A DNA stretch of 64,000 bases from Streptomyces catenulae (GTDB lineage: Bacteria > Actinomycetota > Actinomycetes > Streptomycetales > Streptomycetaceae), in the NCBI RefSeq assembly GCF_000718015.1, contig NZ_JODY01000011.1, forward strand, positions 1-64,000. Direction: 5' to 3'. The notes beneath the pieces were generated by a model. The model had not been told where the DNA came from. It saw only the letters and a program-made list of their open reading frames with translations, and ran no database searches. Each line of letters starts with the position of its first letter. Position 1 is the stretch's first letter. Below are positions 9,730-18,495 of this stretch, piece after piece. A program made the translations under genes and the position numbers.

Positions 9730-9798
9730 ATGGGGACACACGGCGTGAGCGGCGGAAACGTGTCGAACGACGTCTCGGGAAACGTCCAGGCACGGTGA
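9730..9798 (+). CDS. 22-codon leader frame carrying the NLR amyloid-type motif (5' part of NLR gene or coupled uORF)
   Basis: ATG at 9730 is preceded by a good site (GGGAGGGTGAGG). The 22-residue product ends NVSNDVSGNVQAR at a TGA overlapping the GTG start of the NB-ARC frame (GTGA, 9795-9798). Joined by a one-base -1 shift at G9795, it continues VIQAGAIENIW. That restores a motif of the form N-x-h-S-G-x-V-x(3)-h-h-Q-A-G-x-I, very like the C-terminus of the small protein at 18496. So this is probably the true N-terminus of the NLR, split by a frameshift, a sequence error or a regulated -1 event. Independent function as a uORF is the alternative. Confidence 0.6.
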   Translation: MGTHGVSGGNVSNDVSGNVQAR

Positions 9799-11876
9799 TC
9801 CAGGCCGGAGCGATCGAGAACATCTGGCAGGCCCCACCACGCCCGAAGACCCCCACCCCGCGCCAGGTCCCACCGGAGCTCGCCCAGTTCGTGGACCGTG
9901 AGCCGGTGCTGGAGGCCATCGACAACTGGACCGGTGACCTCCACGGCGCCCCGCGCGTCGCCGTCCTGAGCGGCATGGCGGGTGTCGGCAAGAGCACCAC
10001 CGCCCGCCGATGGGCACACCGGGACGAGAGCCGCTTCCCCGGCGGCGCCTTCTACGTCGACTTCGCCGCGCTGCGAAGAGAAGCCGGAGGAGACATTTCC
10101 GCCGGGGTCAGTCAGTGCCTGCGCGCCCTCGGCGTGGAGGACCAGTACCTGCCCCGCTCCCTCGGCGAGCTGTCCGCCCTGTTCCGCAGCCGCACCGCCG
10201 GTGAACGCGTGCTGCTGGTGCTCGACGACGTGACCGAGCCCGCCCAGGTCCGTGCCCTGATTCCGGGCGCCCCCGGAAGTGTGGTGCTCGCGACGAGCCA
10301 GGGACGGCTCGGCGAGCTGATGATGGACGGAGCCCAGCTGATGTCTCTGGAACCACTGACCCCGCACCACGGCCTCCAACTGCTACGACGCCTGTGCGGG
10401 GAGGCTCGCATCGCCCCGGACGACGAGGACGCCCGCCGCATCGTGGAGTACTGCGGCGGCCTCCCCGTGGCCCTCCACGTCGCCGCCGCCCGGCTCGCGA
10501 CCCACTCCCGGCTGACCACCACGGCCCTCGCCACCGAGCTCGCCGGCGAACACCACCGCCTGCAGGCCCTGCGCCTCGGCAAGGACCACACCGTCTCCGC
10601 CGTCTTCGCCATCGCCTACGAAGGTCTCCCCGCGGAAGAAGCCCGGCTCTACCGGCTCCTGGGACTGCACCCGGGACGTAGCTGGGACACCGCCTCCGCA
10701 GCCGCCCTGGCCGGGACGGCACCCGCCGAGGTCCAGGAACAACTCGACAGCCTGGAGCGCGCCAGCCTGATCACCGCCGCGGACGACGGCCGCTACTGCT
10801 TCCACGACCTCGTCCGCCTCCACGCCCGCGAACAGGCCACCCACACCGACCCCGAGCCCGAACGCACCGAAGCCGTCCGACGGGCGGTGGACCACTTCCT
10901 GGCCCGCGCCGCACAGGCCGACCTCTCCGTGATGGCCACACGGATGCGCATCGGAACGTACGTCGAGCGGCTGGACGACAGCGAGGGCGCCCCGCCCTTC
11001 GACGACCGGCAGCAGGCGCTGGACTGGCTGGACTCCTGGCGCAGCGAACTCCTCGCCGCCCAGCGCACCGCCGCCGACCACGGCTGGCACCGCCCGGCCT
11101 GGGAGCTCGCGGAGGCGCTCACCGCGCTCTACCTCAACAGGCGTTATCTCCAAGACTGGGTCCGGTCCGGGGAACTGGGCGCCGCCCACGCCGCCGCCGA
11201 CGACAACCCCGCCGCCGAGGCCCGGCTGCGCGCCCTCCTGAGCCGCCCGCTGATGGACCGCGACGAACCGGAGCGCGCCCGCGCTGAGCTGGAGACCGCC
11301 GTCGCCAAGGCCGACACATCCGGCCACACCCTGCTCCGCGCCTCCGTCCGGGAGTTCTACGGCCGGTACTGGGACCGCTGCGATCCGACCCGGGCCATCG
11401 CCACGTACGAGGAGGCGATGGTGCTCTACCGCGCCGCGGGGGACGCCCGAGGCATCGCCATCGGCCTCTACTTCATGGGCTGCGCCGAAGCCGCGGCCGA
11501 CCGAACCGAGCAGGCCCTCGGAACGCTGCGGGACGCCTATGACCGGTTCATGACGCTGGACGACCGCCGGATGGGCGGCCGCGCCCTGGCGGCCATCGGA
11601 AGCGCCGAGCACCGTCTCGGGCGGAGCGACGAAGCTGTCGCGTCCCTGGAGGAGGCGGTCCGCATGCTGCGGGAGCGAGGCGCACTCCACTACGAGGCAC
11701 CGGCCCGCGAGACGCTGGCCGCGATAGCCGGGCAGCGGGGCGACCGTGAGCTGTGGCGACGCCACCTGACCGCGGCACTGGCCATCTACGAAGCGGGCGG
11801 CGGGCCCCGCGCGGAAGAACTGCGCCGCCGTCTGGCCCGGACGGAGGAGGACACCGAGGAGCCGCCCCGGACCTGA
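9795..11876 (+). CDS. NB-ARC/TPR (NLR-like) signal-transduction ATPase
   Basis: A 693-residue STAND ATPase. The NB-ARC domain covers about residues 30-300, with P-loop MAGVGKST (61-68), Walker B LLVLDDV (D144/D145) and GGLPVAL near 222. A winged-helix-like stretch follows, including CFHDLVRLHARE. From about 430 to the end are TPR-like helical repeats (ESRAELETA-type pairs, LGTLRDAYDRF, AVASLEEAVRML). No SARP DNA-binding or effector domain is fused, so it must signal through a partner. The GTG start lies inside the stop of the 9730 leader. Proteins of this kind with N-terminal amyloid motifs activate cognate BELL proteins; here the candidate partner is at 18496. Confidence 0.88.
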   Translation: MIQAGAIENIWQAPPRPKTPTPRQVPPELAQFVDREPVLEAIDNWTGDLHGAPRVAVLSGMAGVGKSTTARRWAHRDESRFPGGAFYVDFAALRREAGGDISAGVSQCLRALGVEDQYLPRSLGELSALFRSRTAGERVLLVLDDVTEPAQVRALIPGAPGSVVLATSQGRLGELMMDGAQLMSLEPLTPHHGLQLLRRLCGEARIAPDDEDARRIVEYCGGLPVALHVAAARLATHSRLTTTALATELAGEHHRLQALRLGKDHTVSAVFAIAYEGLPAEEARLYRLLGLHPGRSWDTASAAALAGTAPAEVQEQLDSLERASLITAADDGRYCFHDLVRLHAREQATHTDPEPERTEAVRRAVDHFLARAAQADLSVMATRMRIGTYVERLDDSEGAPPFDDRQQALDWLDSWRSELLAAQRTAADHGWHRPAWELAEALTALYLNRRYLQDWVRSGELGAAHAAADDNPAAEARLRALLSRPLMDRDEPERARAELETAVAKADTSGHTLLRASVREFYGRYWDRCDPTRAIATYEEAMVLYRAAGDARGIAIGLYFMGCAEAAADRTEQALGTLRDAYDRFMTLDDRRMGGRALAAIGSAEHRLGRSDEAVASLEEAVRMLRERGALHYEAPARETLAAIAGQRGDRELWRRHLTAALAIYEAGGGPRAEELRRRLARTEEDTEEPPRT

Positions 11877-11934
11877 CCCTGCGCCCACCGTCCAGCGGCC
11901 ACGAGACCGTCGCGATGTCGCACGGCCGCCCGGC

Positions 11935-13821
11935 TCAGGAGCGGTCCGCGAACAACTCCCCGGCGACCGGTGGCGCCGTCCGGTACGCGTCCGGTTGCGC
12001 GGCAGGGGCCGGGGACGCCGCACCGTCCCGCTGGACGACGCGGAGGTCGACGTCCCCGGCGAGGTCGCCGAGCGTGAAGTCGGCGGCTTCCAGGGGACGC
12101 CCGGAGCGCAGTAGTGCGTAGACGAGCGCCGCCGCGACCATGGCGCCGGGGCGGTCGTCCGGAAGCGTCGCGGTGACGGTCCGGCCGTCGCGGAGCCCCA
12201 CCCGGCAGCCCGAGTCGCCGACGGCAGCCGAGGCGAGCAGGCACCCCGGATAGCGGGACAGGGTGTCCGCCATCCACCGGTCGGCGACGGCAACGGACCC
12301 GGCGACGGCGTCGCGGACCAGCACGGACGCGTTCTCCGTCAACTCCCGGTCCCGCTCCAGGTCGCTGCAGGACAGATGGCGGAACGTGGCAGCGGGCGAC
12401 CGTCCCGCGGCAGGAGAACCGGCCTCGTCCCCGGGAGCGATTCCGGGCGCGGTCTCCGGGTCTCCGACGTCCGCGAAGTGACCGACCGCGGCGGGTGTCC
12501 GGCTGAGGACGACCCGCGGGCCGTCAGGGGTGTCATGGACCTCGGTCGTGATGTGCACCGCGGTGATGTCCGGGAGCGGGTCCGCCGGGCGTGGGTCCTC
12601 GGGGGCGAAACGCGGCAGCGGAGCGGGCCGCTCGGGAAGTTCGAGGCGGAGGAGGTCGTAGACCGCGGTACGCAGTCGGCGCAGAGCGTCGCCCGGAGCG
12701 ATGAGCGCCTTCGCCCCGAGTCGGCCGAGGGATGCGCTGCCGGGGGAGCCGAGGGCGTGGTCGGTCAGAGCGCGCTCGATCTGCGGGCGGAGCGGGGCAC
12801 CGGGGACGAGCCGGGGCACCTGGCTGCCCAGTTCCGCCATGGGCGTGCCGGGCACCGCCTCTTCCTCGCTGAACGCGCCGAGCAGCAACGGCTTGCCCAG
12901 CGCGGCACCGTAGAACGTCACCGAACCGTGGTCACCGATCAGCAGATCGCCCGCGACCAGCGTGGCCTGCCAGCCGTCCGTCGGCGGGATGCGCAACAGT
13001 CCCGCGCTCAGCGGGGAGGCGAGCAGGGACCGCAGCTGGTAGACGCCGTGTGCGGAGACGATGTTGGGGTGGGTCACCAGCGCCACCGCGTAGTCGTCCA
13101 TCGGCAACTCGGCGAGCAGCCGGGCGGGCAGCGTGGGATTCCGTCCGAGCAGCGACCGGTCGCGCCAGGTCGAACTGAGCACGATCAGATGGCGGTCGCC
13201 GGTGACACCGAGGGCCTCGCGGTACGCGGCACGCAGATCCATGGCGTTGACCAGCGTGTCGTGGCAGGGGTCGCCGATGAGCAGCGTCCGGCCCTTGGTC
13301 AGCGGGTGAGCGGCGGCCAACTGGGCGGCCTGGTCGGGATGGGAGACGGCGAGCCACGCCCGTCCGCTGCGCAGCAGCGCGTCGGGGACGACACCGGCCA
13401 GCCGGTCCTGGTCGCTGCGGGAGTCCGGTACGACCTTGTGGAATCCGACGCCGTGCGGCAGGACGAGGACGGGAGCGGTGTGGCCCTCGACCGCGAGATC
13501 GGCGTTCTCGGTGGCCGTGATGACCAGATCGGGGGAGAGGTCCCGGTACTGGTGCCAGGGCAGCACCCGGGCACCCACGGACCGGATCAGGTCGTGGACC
13601 CCGTCGTTGAAGGCGGAGCTGGGGTCGAAGGCGAAGACCAGGTCGACGCGCGATTCGTCGCGGAAGACCGGTCCCAGGACGTCGAGCACCCGGACCGTGG
13701 AGGTGACGGTCCGGGCGATGACGACGACGGTGCGCTCCGTGGGGAACGTCCGCCAGCGCTCAGGATCCGCGCCGACCGGCACCCGCAGCGGAGGTATCAG
13801 ACCGTGACTGGTGTCGAGCAT
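11935..13821 (-). CDS. Glycosyl/glycerophosphotransferase-like protein
   Basis: A 628-residue protein whose first 400 residues resemble the CDP-glycerol glycerophosphotransferase (TagF-like) GT-B fold. Supporting segments are VLVLPHGVGFHKVVPD, LAVSHPDQAAQL, GDPCHDTL, VLSSTWRDRSLLG and a nucleotide-site-like LLIGDHGSVTFYGAALGKP. The last 200 residues are not recognised. There is no signal peptide. The catalytic activity is a family inference, and many Streptomyces carry similar uncharacterised proteins. The start is uncertain: I use the ATG at 13821, but the frame stays open through the upstream heptamer repeat to a GTG at 13980. The gene converges on the NLR gene. Confidence 0.65.
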   Translation of the reverse strand: MLDTSHGLIPPLRVPVGADPERWRTFPTERTVVVIARTVTSTVRVLDVLGPVFRDESRVDLVFAFDPSSAFNDGVHDLIRSVGARVLPWHQYRDLSPDLVITATENADLAVEGHTAPVLVLPHGVGFHKVVPDSRSDQDRLAGVVPDALLRSGRAWLAVSHPDQAAQLAAAHPLTKGRTLLIGDPCHDTLVNAMDLRAAYREALGVTGDRHLIVLSSTWRDRSLLGRNPTLPARLLAELPMDDYAVALVTHPNIVSAHGVYQLRSLLASPLSAGLLRIPPTDGWQATLVAGDLLIGDHGSVTFYGAALGKPLLLGAFSEEEAVPGTPMAELGSQVPRLVPGAPLRPQIERALTDHALGSPGSASLGRLGAKALIAPGDALRRLRTAVYDLLRLELPERPAPLPRFAPEDPRPADPLPDITAVHITTEVHDTPDGPRVVLSRTPAAVGHFADVGDPETAPGIAPGDEAGSPAAGRSPAATFRHLSCSDLERDRELTENASVLVRDAVAGSVAVADRWMADTLSRYPGCLLASAAVGDSGCRVGLRDGRTVTATLPDDRPGAMVAAALVYALLRSGRPLEAADFTLGDLAGDVDLRVVQRDGAASPAPAAQPDAYRTAPPVAGELFADRS

Positions 13822-13845
13822 GTCCCCGCACCGGCAACCGCACGC

Positions 13846-13936
<91 letters not shown>

Positions 13937-14099
13937 GACGCTACTGTGAATTCACCACCGTAAGCCAGTGGCTGAGGCACCGTCGGGGCAGGCCCGTCCG
14001 CCCGCCCTGCACCGAAGGGAACGGACCCGAAGACGCGGAGTCAGCCGAAGGCGGGACATCCGGTGCGGGCCGAGCGGCAGGCGGGAAGGCGGCTGCCCG

Positions 14100-15668
14100 T
14101 CACTGTTCCGCCCCCGGCCCCGAGGACGTCCGTGGCGCCCGCCCCGGAGGCGGGCCCGGTGGCGTTCCGTCCGCCGGGGGCGACGGGCGGGACGGTGTCT
14201 CGCCGTCGGGGGTGGGCGGGCCGCCCGGGAGCGGGTCGGTGGGGGACACCGAGCGGCCCGGTGGCAGAGCTGTCGACGGGAGGGACGTCGAGGGAGGCGG
14301 GGTGATCAGGGGGTGGGGGGAGACGACGGGCAGCCGTCCTCCGGGGAGAGGGGAGCGTCCGGGGCGGGTGCCGAGCGTGGCCGGAGGCGTGAGTTCCGGG
14401 CGGCCGTCGCGTGCCGCGGACCGGTTGGCGCCCGGGCGCAGCATGCGGTGCACCGAGCCCCGGGCGAGTCGGGCGACCGTCGAAGGGCGCGACCCCGCGG
14501 CACCCGGCCGACGTATGCCCTGGCCGGTCGCGAGCGCCCACGGCGCATGGACGAGACGGCCGACCGTACGCTGCAGATTCCGCGCCCGCGCCGGGTCGTC
14601 CAGACCGTGGCGGTGCAGCCCGTCGCGCAACGCCACCGCGGCGCGTGCGGTGACCGACAGCCCCTGGTCGTACGCGGGCGGGAACGCGGCGACGGCATCG
14701 CCCAGCACGACGAACCCCGTGGGCCAGGACGCCAGCTCCTCGTACCGGAGCCGGTGACCGGCCGTCTGCGGTGCCAGCCGTACCTCGCTCAACGGCTCGG
14801 CACCGGCGATGAGTTCCCCGATGGAGCCGTCCCCCACCTCACGCGCGAAGGGGACGAAACCGTCGGCGGTGTGCGACGGCTCCTCGCCCGGCGCGCCCGC
14901 GAGCGTGACCAGCCAGCATCCGTCCTCGATCGGGATCAGGGTCGCGTGACGGCCGAGCACCTGCCCGGTGGCGTCGTGGCCCGCGCTGAGCACGGCGGAC
15001 TCGCTCCCGGAGGGGGCACGGAAGACGCGGGTGGCGCAGGTGAACCCGCCGTCCGCGACCAGCCGCCGGACCTCCGGCAGCCCCAGGGCGACGAGGCGCT
15101 CCGGGGTCAGGGAGCGTCGCCCCGTGGCGTCCACCACCAGGTCCGCGTCGAGCCGCCGGGCTTCGCCGCCGAGGGTCTCCCGGATCCGTACGCCCGTGAC
15201 GTCCTCCGCCGTGCCCGTCAGACTCTCGGCCTCGGCGCCGTCGAGGAGGGTCACGCCGGGCAGGGTCAGCACCTGCTCGCGGACCACCCGTTCCAGCAGG
15301 TCGTGGGAGGAGGACAGGAGCGTGCCGGACGGTGGCCGACGGCGGATCCGGCTCGCCGCGGGGGCGAGGTCCGCGGTCGGCGGCAACCGGCGGGCGCCGA
15401 CCTCCAGCAGCCGCCCGGTCACCCCCGGCAGCAACTCCTCGATCGTGTCGGCGACCGCGCCGGTGAGCAGCGAGGCCGGCCGCGGGTGGGGGAGCGTGCA
15501 CCGCGACGCCGGTCCCCGGGACACCGTCTCCTCCTCGACGACCACCACATCGGCGTGTCCGGACAGCGCAGCCGCCGCGAGCATGCCCGCGACGCCGCCG
15601 CCCATCACCACGGCGAGGTACGGGTGGGTGAAGTGGAGCCCGCCGCTCATGCCGTTCGGCGTGTTCAT
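14100..15668 (-). CDS. FAD-dependent epoxidase/monooxygenase (MonCI/Lsd18-like)
   Basis: A 522-residue flavoprotein. It has an N-terminal Rossmann FAD site (VVMGGGVAGMLAAAALSG, about residues 16-33), a DLVVDATGRRS motif near 177, and a second FAD motif GFVVLGDAVAAFPPAYDQGL near 310. The order of blocks (GARRL, TRVF, GDxxxxF-PxYxQG) resembles squalene-epoxidase-like polyether epoxidases. The final 90 residues are a Pro/Ser/Thr-rich tail, absent from most relatives. ATG at 15668 has AGAAAGAGG upstream and overlaps the stop of the 88-codon gene (ATGA). No polyketide genes are nearby, so the substrate is unknown. Confidence 0.75.
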   Translation of the reverse strand: MNTPNGMSGGLHFTHPYLAVVMGGGVAGMLAAAALSGHADVVVVEEETVSRGPASRCTLPHPRPASLLTGAVADTIEELLPGVTGRLLEVGARRLPPTADLAPAASRIRRRPPSGTLLSSSHDLLERVVREQVLTLPGVTLLDGAEAESLTGTAEDVTGVRIRETLGGEARRLDADLVVDATGRRSLTPERLVALGLPEVRRLVADGGFTCATRVFRAPSGSESAVLSAGHDATGQVLGRHATLIPIEDGCWLVTLAGAPGEEPSHTADGFVPFAREVGDGSIGELIAGAEPLSEVRLAPQTAGHRLRYEELASWPTGFVVLGDAVAAFPPAYDQGLSVTARAAVALRDGLHRHGLDDPARARNLQRTVGRLVHAPWALATGQGIRRPGAAGSRPSTVARLARGSVHRMLRPGANRSAARDGRPELTPPATLGTRPGRSPLPGGRLPVVSPHPLITPPPSTSLPSTALPPGRSVSPTDPLPGGPPTPDGETPSRPSPPADGTPPGPPPGRAPRTSSGPGAEQ

Positions 15669-15931
15669 GGGCAGCCTCTTTCTCCGCAGGTGCGCGCGAC
15701 GGCCGGGCGGGCGAGGGGCGCCGGGAGGAACGGCGGCACCACCGCCGGGTGGGTCCGGCGCCGGGCGGCGGCCACGACGGCGCCGGAGACGGCCGTGAAC
15801 GAGGCCGACACCGACGGGAGCGCGGACAACCTGGCGCGCACTCGGCGGACCTGCGCCGCCAGGGGTAACTCCGGTTGCTGAACGTCCTGACACCGCGGCG
15901 CGAACGCCGGTACACCGACGGATTTCCGCAT
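15665..15931 (-). CDS. Hypothetical 88-residue protein coupled to flavin epoxidase
   Basis: A short basic, Ala/Pro/Arg-rich protein. GAGGGGG lies just before the second of two adjacent ATG codons (15934, 15931), and its stop overlaps the epoxidase start in ATGA. These two facts are the main support. There is no recognised domain. Residues 40-55 (ASFTAVSGAVVAAARRR) are weakly hydrophobic. The composition is close to what random high-GC DNA gives, so it may only be a translated leader that delivers ribosomes to the epoxidase gene. Confidence 0.4.
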   Translation of the reverse strand: MRKSVGVPAFAPRCQDVQQPELPLAAQVRRVRARLSALPSVSASFTAVSGAVVAAARRRTHPAVVPPFLPAPLARPAVARTCGERGCP

Positions 15932-16382
15932 CATGACCCCCCTCAGCCCGTGCACACCCCGCAACCCGCCCGGCGGTGCGCCCCGTCGTCCACCCGTCGC
16001 GCACCCGGTGGGCGGACACCGCCCCCGTGGCGGAGTGCGCGCAACCCGGGGGAGCGCGGCCGTCCCGGCCTGGCGACGGCGGACACGACTCCGGATCGTA
16101 GGCCGCGGAGATCACATGCGATACCCGCAAGTATCCGAGGGTCCGGCGGGAGCCACTCCGCCGATACCGGCGCGTAGATCTGATGCAAAACGACGTAATG
16201 GGCAGAAAGCGTAGGGGGAGTTTCTCGCGAGGAGAGATACCGCGGCGTTCTTTCTCGTCTGACGCGCCACAACGGGCCGGGAATCCCACCGGGGTTGGCG
16301 CGAAATGGTCGGACGGCCGCCCGAACAACGACGGCGTGCCTACCCTGTCCGGGCACAGCACCGAGACCCTTGAGGGAGAGTC
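15932..16382. other. Divergent intergenic region, epoxidase operon / quinone oxidoreductase
   Basis: A 451-bp region without a convincing gene. The part 16110-16260 is clearly lower in GC than its surroundings. It contains the inverted repeat GATAC-N6-GTATC (16120-16135) and the palindrome CTCGCGAG (16224-16231). Both are candidate regulator sites, perhaps for the IclR-type protein encoded at 17427. An open frame from 16183 lacks a ribosome site and is not called. Confidence 0.4.
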
Positions 16383-17354
16383 GTGCACGCGATCGTGATG
16401 CGGGAATTCGGCGGCCCCGAGGTGCTGCGGACCGAGGAGGTCCCCGAACCCGGGCACCGCGCCGGTCATCTGGCGGTCGAGGTGAGCCTCGCCGGGATCA
16501 ACTACGCGGACATGCACGTCCGGGGCAACACCTACCTCGCCCCGGTCGACCTGCCGTACATCCCCGGCAACGAGGTGATGGGGACGACGGACGCCGGACG
16601 CCGGGTCGTCGGACTGTCCCGGGGCGGCGGCTACGCCGAACGCGCCCTGCTGCACCGCCGCGTCACCTGGGACGTCCCCGACGGCATCAGCGACGAACAG
16701 GCCGTCGCCCTGGCGCTCCAGGGCAACAGCGCCTGGCACCTGCTCTTCACCACGCTGCGCGTCACCGCCGGGGAGACGCTGGTGGTGCCCGCCGCCGCGG
16801 GCGGCGTCGGCTCGCTGGCCGTCCAGCTCGCCGCACACGCCGGGGTCAAGGTCATCGCCCTCGCCGGCAGCGAGGAGAAGCGGAAGCTCGCCGTGGACCT
16901 CGGCGCCCACGCGGCCGTCGACTCCACCGCCGACGACCTGACCGAACGGATCCGGGAAGCCGCCGGCGGCCCGGTCGCCGCGGCCCTGGAGATGACCGGC
17001 GGCGACACCTTCCACCGCACCCTCGACGCCGTCGCCCCACGCGGCCGCCTCGCGGTGTACGGCTATGCGGGCGGGGAGCTGGCGCAGGTGTCCACCCGCC
17101 TCCTGATGGAACGGTCCCTGAGCGTCTCCGGCTTCTGGCTGCCGCAGCTCTACGGCGACCGGACCGCCCTGCCCACCTCGATGCGGGCCCTGTTCGACGC
17201 GGTCGAGAACGGCACCCTCACCCCGCTCACCGGCGCCCGCTACCCGCTCGACCGGGCGGCGCAGGCCCACCGCGATCTGGCCGCCCGTACCCCCACCGGG
17301 AAGCTCACCCTCGACGTCCGGCGCCGGTCCAGCGCGCCGGAGCACACGACCTGA
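16383..17354 (+). CDS. Zinc-independent quinone oxidoreductase (MDR family)
   Basis: A 323-residue medium-chain dehydrogenase/reductase of the NADPH:quinone oxidoreductase type. It has a GroES-like N-terminal half (VSLAGINYADMHVRGN, then DLPYIPGNEVMG) and a Rossmann half with VVPAAAGGVGSLAVQLA near residue 140. The two-Cys catalytic zinc and four-Cys structural zinc sets of alcohol dehydrogenases are absent, as expected for quinone or enoyl reductases. GTG at 16383 has GAGGGAGA upstream. It may form a rightward unit with the regulator at 17427, 72 bp on, or act with the divergent epoxidase. Confidence 0.85.
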   Translation: MHAIVMREFGGPEVLRTEEVPEPGHRAGHLAVEVSLAGINYADMHVRGNTYLAPVDLPYIPGNEVMGTTDAGRRVVGLSRGGGYAERALLHRRVTWDVPDGISDEQAVALALQGNSAWHLLFTTLRVTAGETLVVPAAAGGVGSLAVQLAAHAGVKVIALAGSEEKRKLAVDLGAHAAVDSTADDLTERIREAAGGPVAAALEMTGGDTFHRTLDAVAPRGRLAVYGYAGGELAQVSTRLLMERSLSVSGFWLPQLYGDRTALPTSMRALFDAVENGTLTPLTGARYPLDRAAQAHRDLAARTPTGKLTLDVRRRSSAPEHTT

Positions 17355-17426
17355 AACCTGCCCGGACGGCAACGCCACCACCGTGCGCCTGCGGGCGCTG
17401 ACCACTGCCAGGGGAGAGAGCACACG

Positions 17427-18347
17427 ATGGGCAACCACCTCACCGCGCCCGACGCCGCCGTGGCGGCGACCACCGCCCTGCCCGCGGGCCCGCCCCCGAA
17501 GGGCACCGCTGTCCGCACGAGGCCCGTGTACCGCCCGCGGGACACCACGCGGGCGACGGGATCCAGCCATGCGGAGCGGGTCTTCCTCGTCCAGGCCGCC
17601 TTCGCCGAACTCGGCGGCTCCGCCCACGGACCCGGCAAGATCGCGGAGTTCACCGGCCTGGACGACTCCGTCGTCTACCGCATCCTGCAGTCCGGCATCT
17701 ACCAGCGGATCTTCGAACGCGTCGACCGCGGCCTCTACCGGCTGCGCACCTCGGCGGCGCAGCTCGCTTTCACCGCCCTCGACCACCGCCTCGACGGCGC
17801 CGCCGCACAGACGGTGCTGCGCGAGCTGCGGATGGCCACCGACGGCGGCCTGGCCTTCCTCTACATGGTGGCGCCGTTCTCCGGCGCGCAGCGGCAGTGC
17901 GTCGACATGGCCGTCGGCGACTCCGACCTCGCCGAACTCGGGATGACCCCCCGCGACGTGCTGTCCGTGACGCGCTCGCTGCGCACCGGCGCCTCCGGCC
18001 GGACGATCCTCGCCTACCTGCCGCAGAAGCTGCAGCAGCGGGTGCTGGCCGAGCCCGTGCCCGACCAGGCGGGGCCCGGCGTCTACCGGGACAACGACGC
18101 GCTGAGCGCCTCCCTCACCGAGGTCCGCGACATCGGCTACGCCCTGGGCTACGAGGAGTGCATGGCCGGGTGGAACTCCTGCGCGGCGCCCATCATCTGG
18201 GACGGCGCCATCATGGGGTCGGTGCTGCTGCTCAAGCCGAAGACCGTGATGCCGGAGGCGCCGGAGTCCTTCATCGAGGCGACGAAGGAGGCGGCGGCCG
18301 AACTCAGCCGCCACGGCGCGGCCCGTCCGGCGGCCGACGGAGCCTGA
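17427..18347 (+). CDS. IclR-type transcriptional regulator
   Basis: A 306-residue protein. After a 50-residue disordered N-terminus, residues 52-115 form a winged helix-turn-helix (HAERVFLVQAAFAEL, then IAEFTGLDDSVVYRIL). An IclR-like effector domain follows, with LRTGASGRTILAYLP, an EVRDIGYALGYEEC segment typical of the IclR ligand domain, and a final hydrophobic strand block IIWDGAIMGSVLLL. ATG at 17427 follows AGGGGAGAG. Its probable targets are the oxidoreductase upstream and the divergent epoxidase operon; the ligand is unknown. Confidence 0.75.
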   Translation: MGNHLTAPDAAVAATTALPAGPPPKGTAVRTRPVYRPRDTTRATGSSHAERVFLVQAAFAELGGSAHGPGKIAEFTGLDDSVVYRILQSGIYQRIFERVDRGLYRLRTSAAQLAFTALDHRLDGAAAQTVLRELRMATDGGLAFLYMVAPFSGAQRQCVDMAVGDSDLAELGMTPRDVLSVTRSLRTGASGRTILAYLPQKLQQRVLAEPVPDQAGPGVYRDNDALSASLTEVRDIGYALGYEECMAGWNSCAAPIIWDGAIMGSVLLLKPKTVMPEAPESFIEATKEAAAELSRHGAARPAADGA

Positions 18348-18495
18348 GCCGCCCGGACCCGCCCCGGGAAGCCCCGGCACCGGCCCGCCGCCCGGCGGGC
18401 CGGATCCCGTGACGCGGGCGGTCGGCGCGGCGTACGGTCGGACGGCCGCCGCGCCGACGGCGGCACCGGAACGGCAACGGGGACAAGGGGAACCG

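Noticed and set aside
16183..16398. 71-codon open frame ahead of the quinone oxidoreductase
   Set aside because: No ribosome site, no recognisable fold, and it overlaps the well-supported GTG start at 16383.
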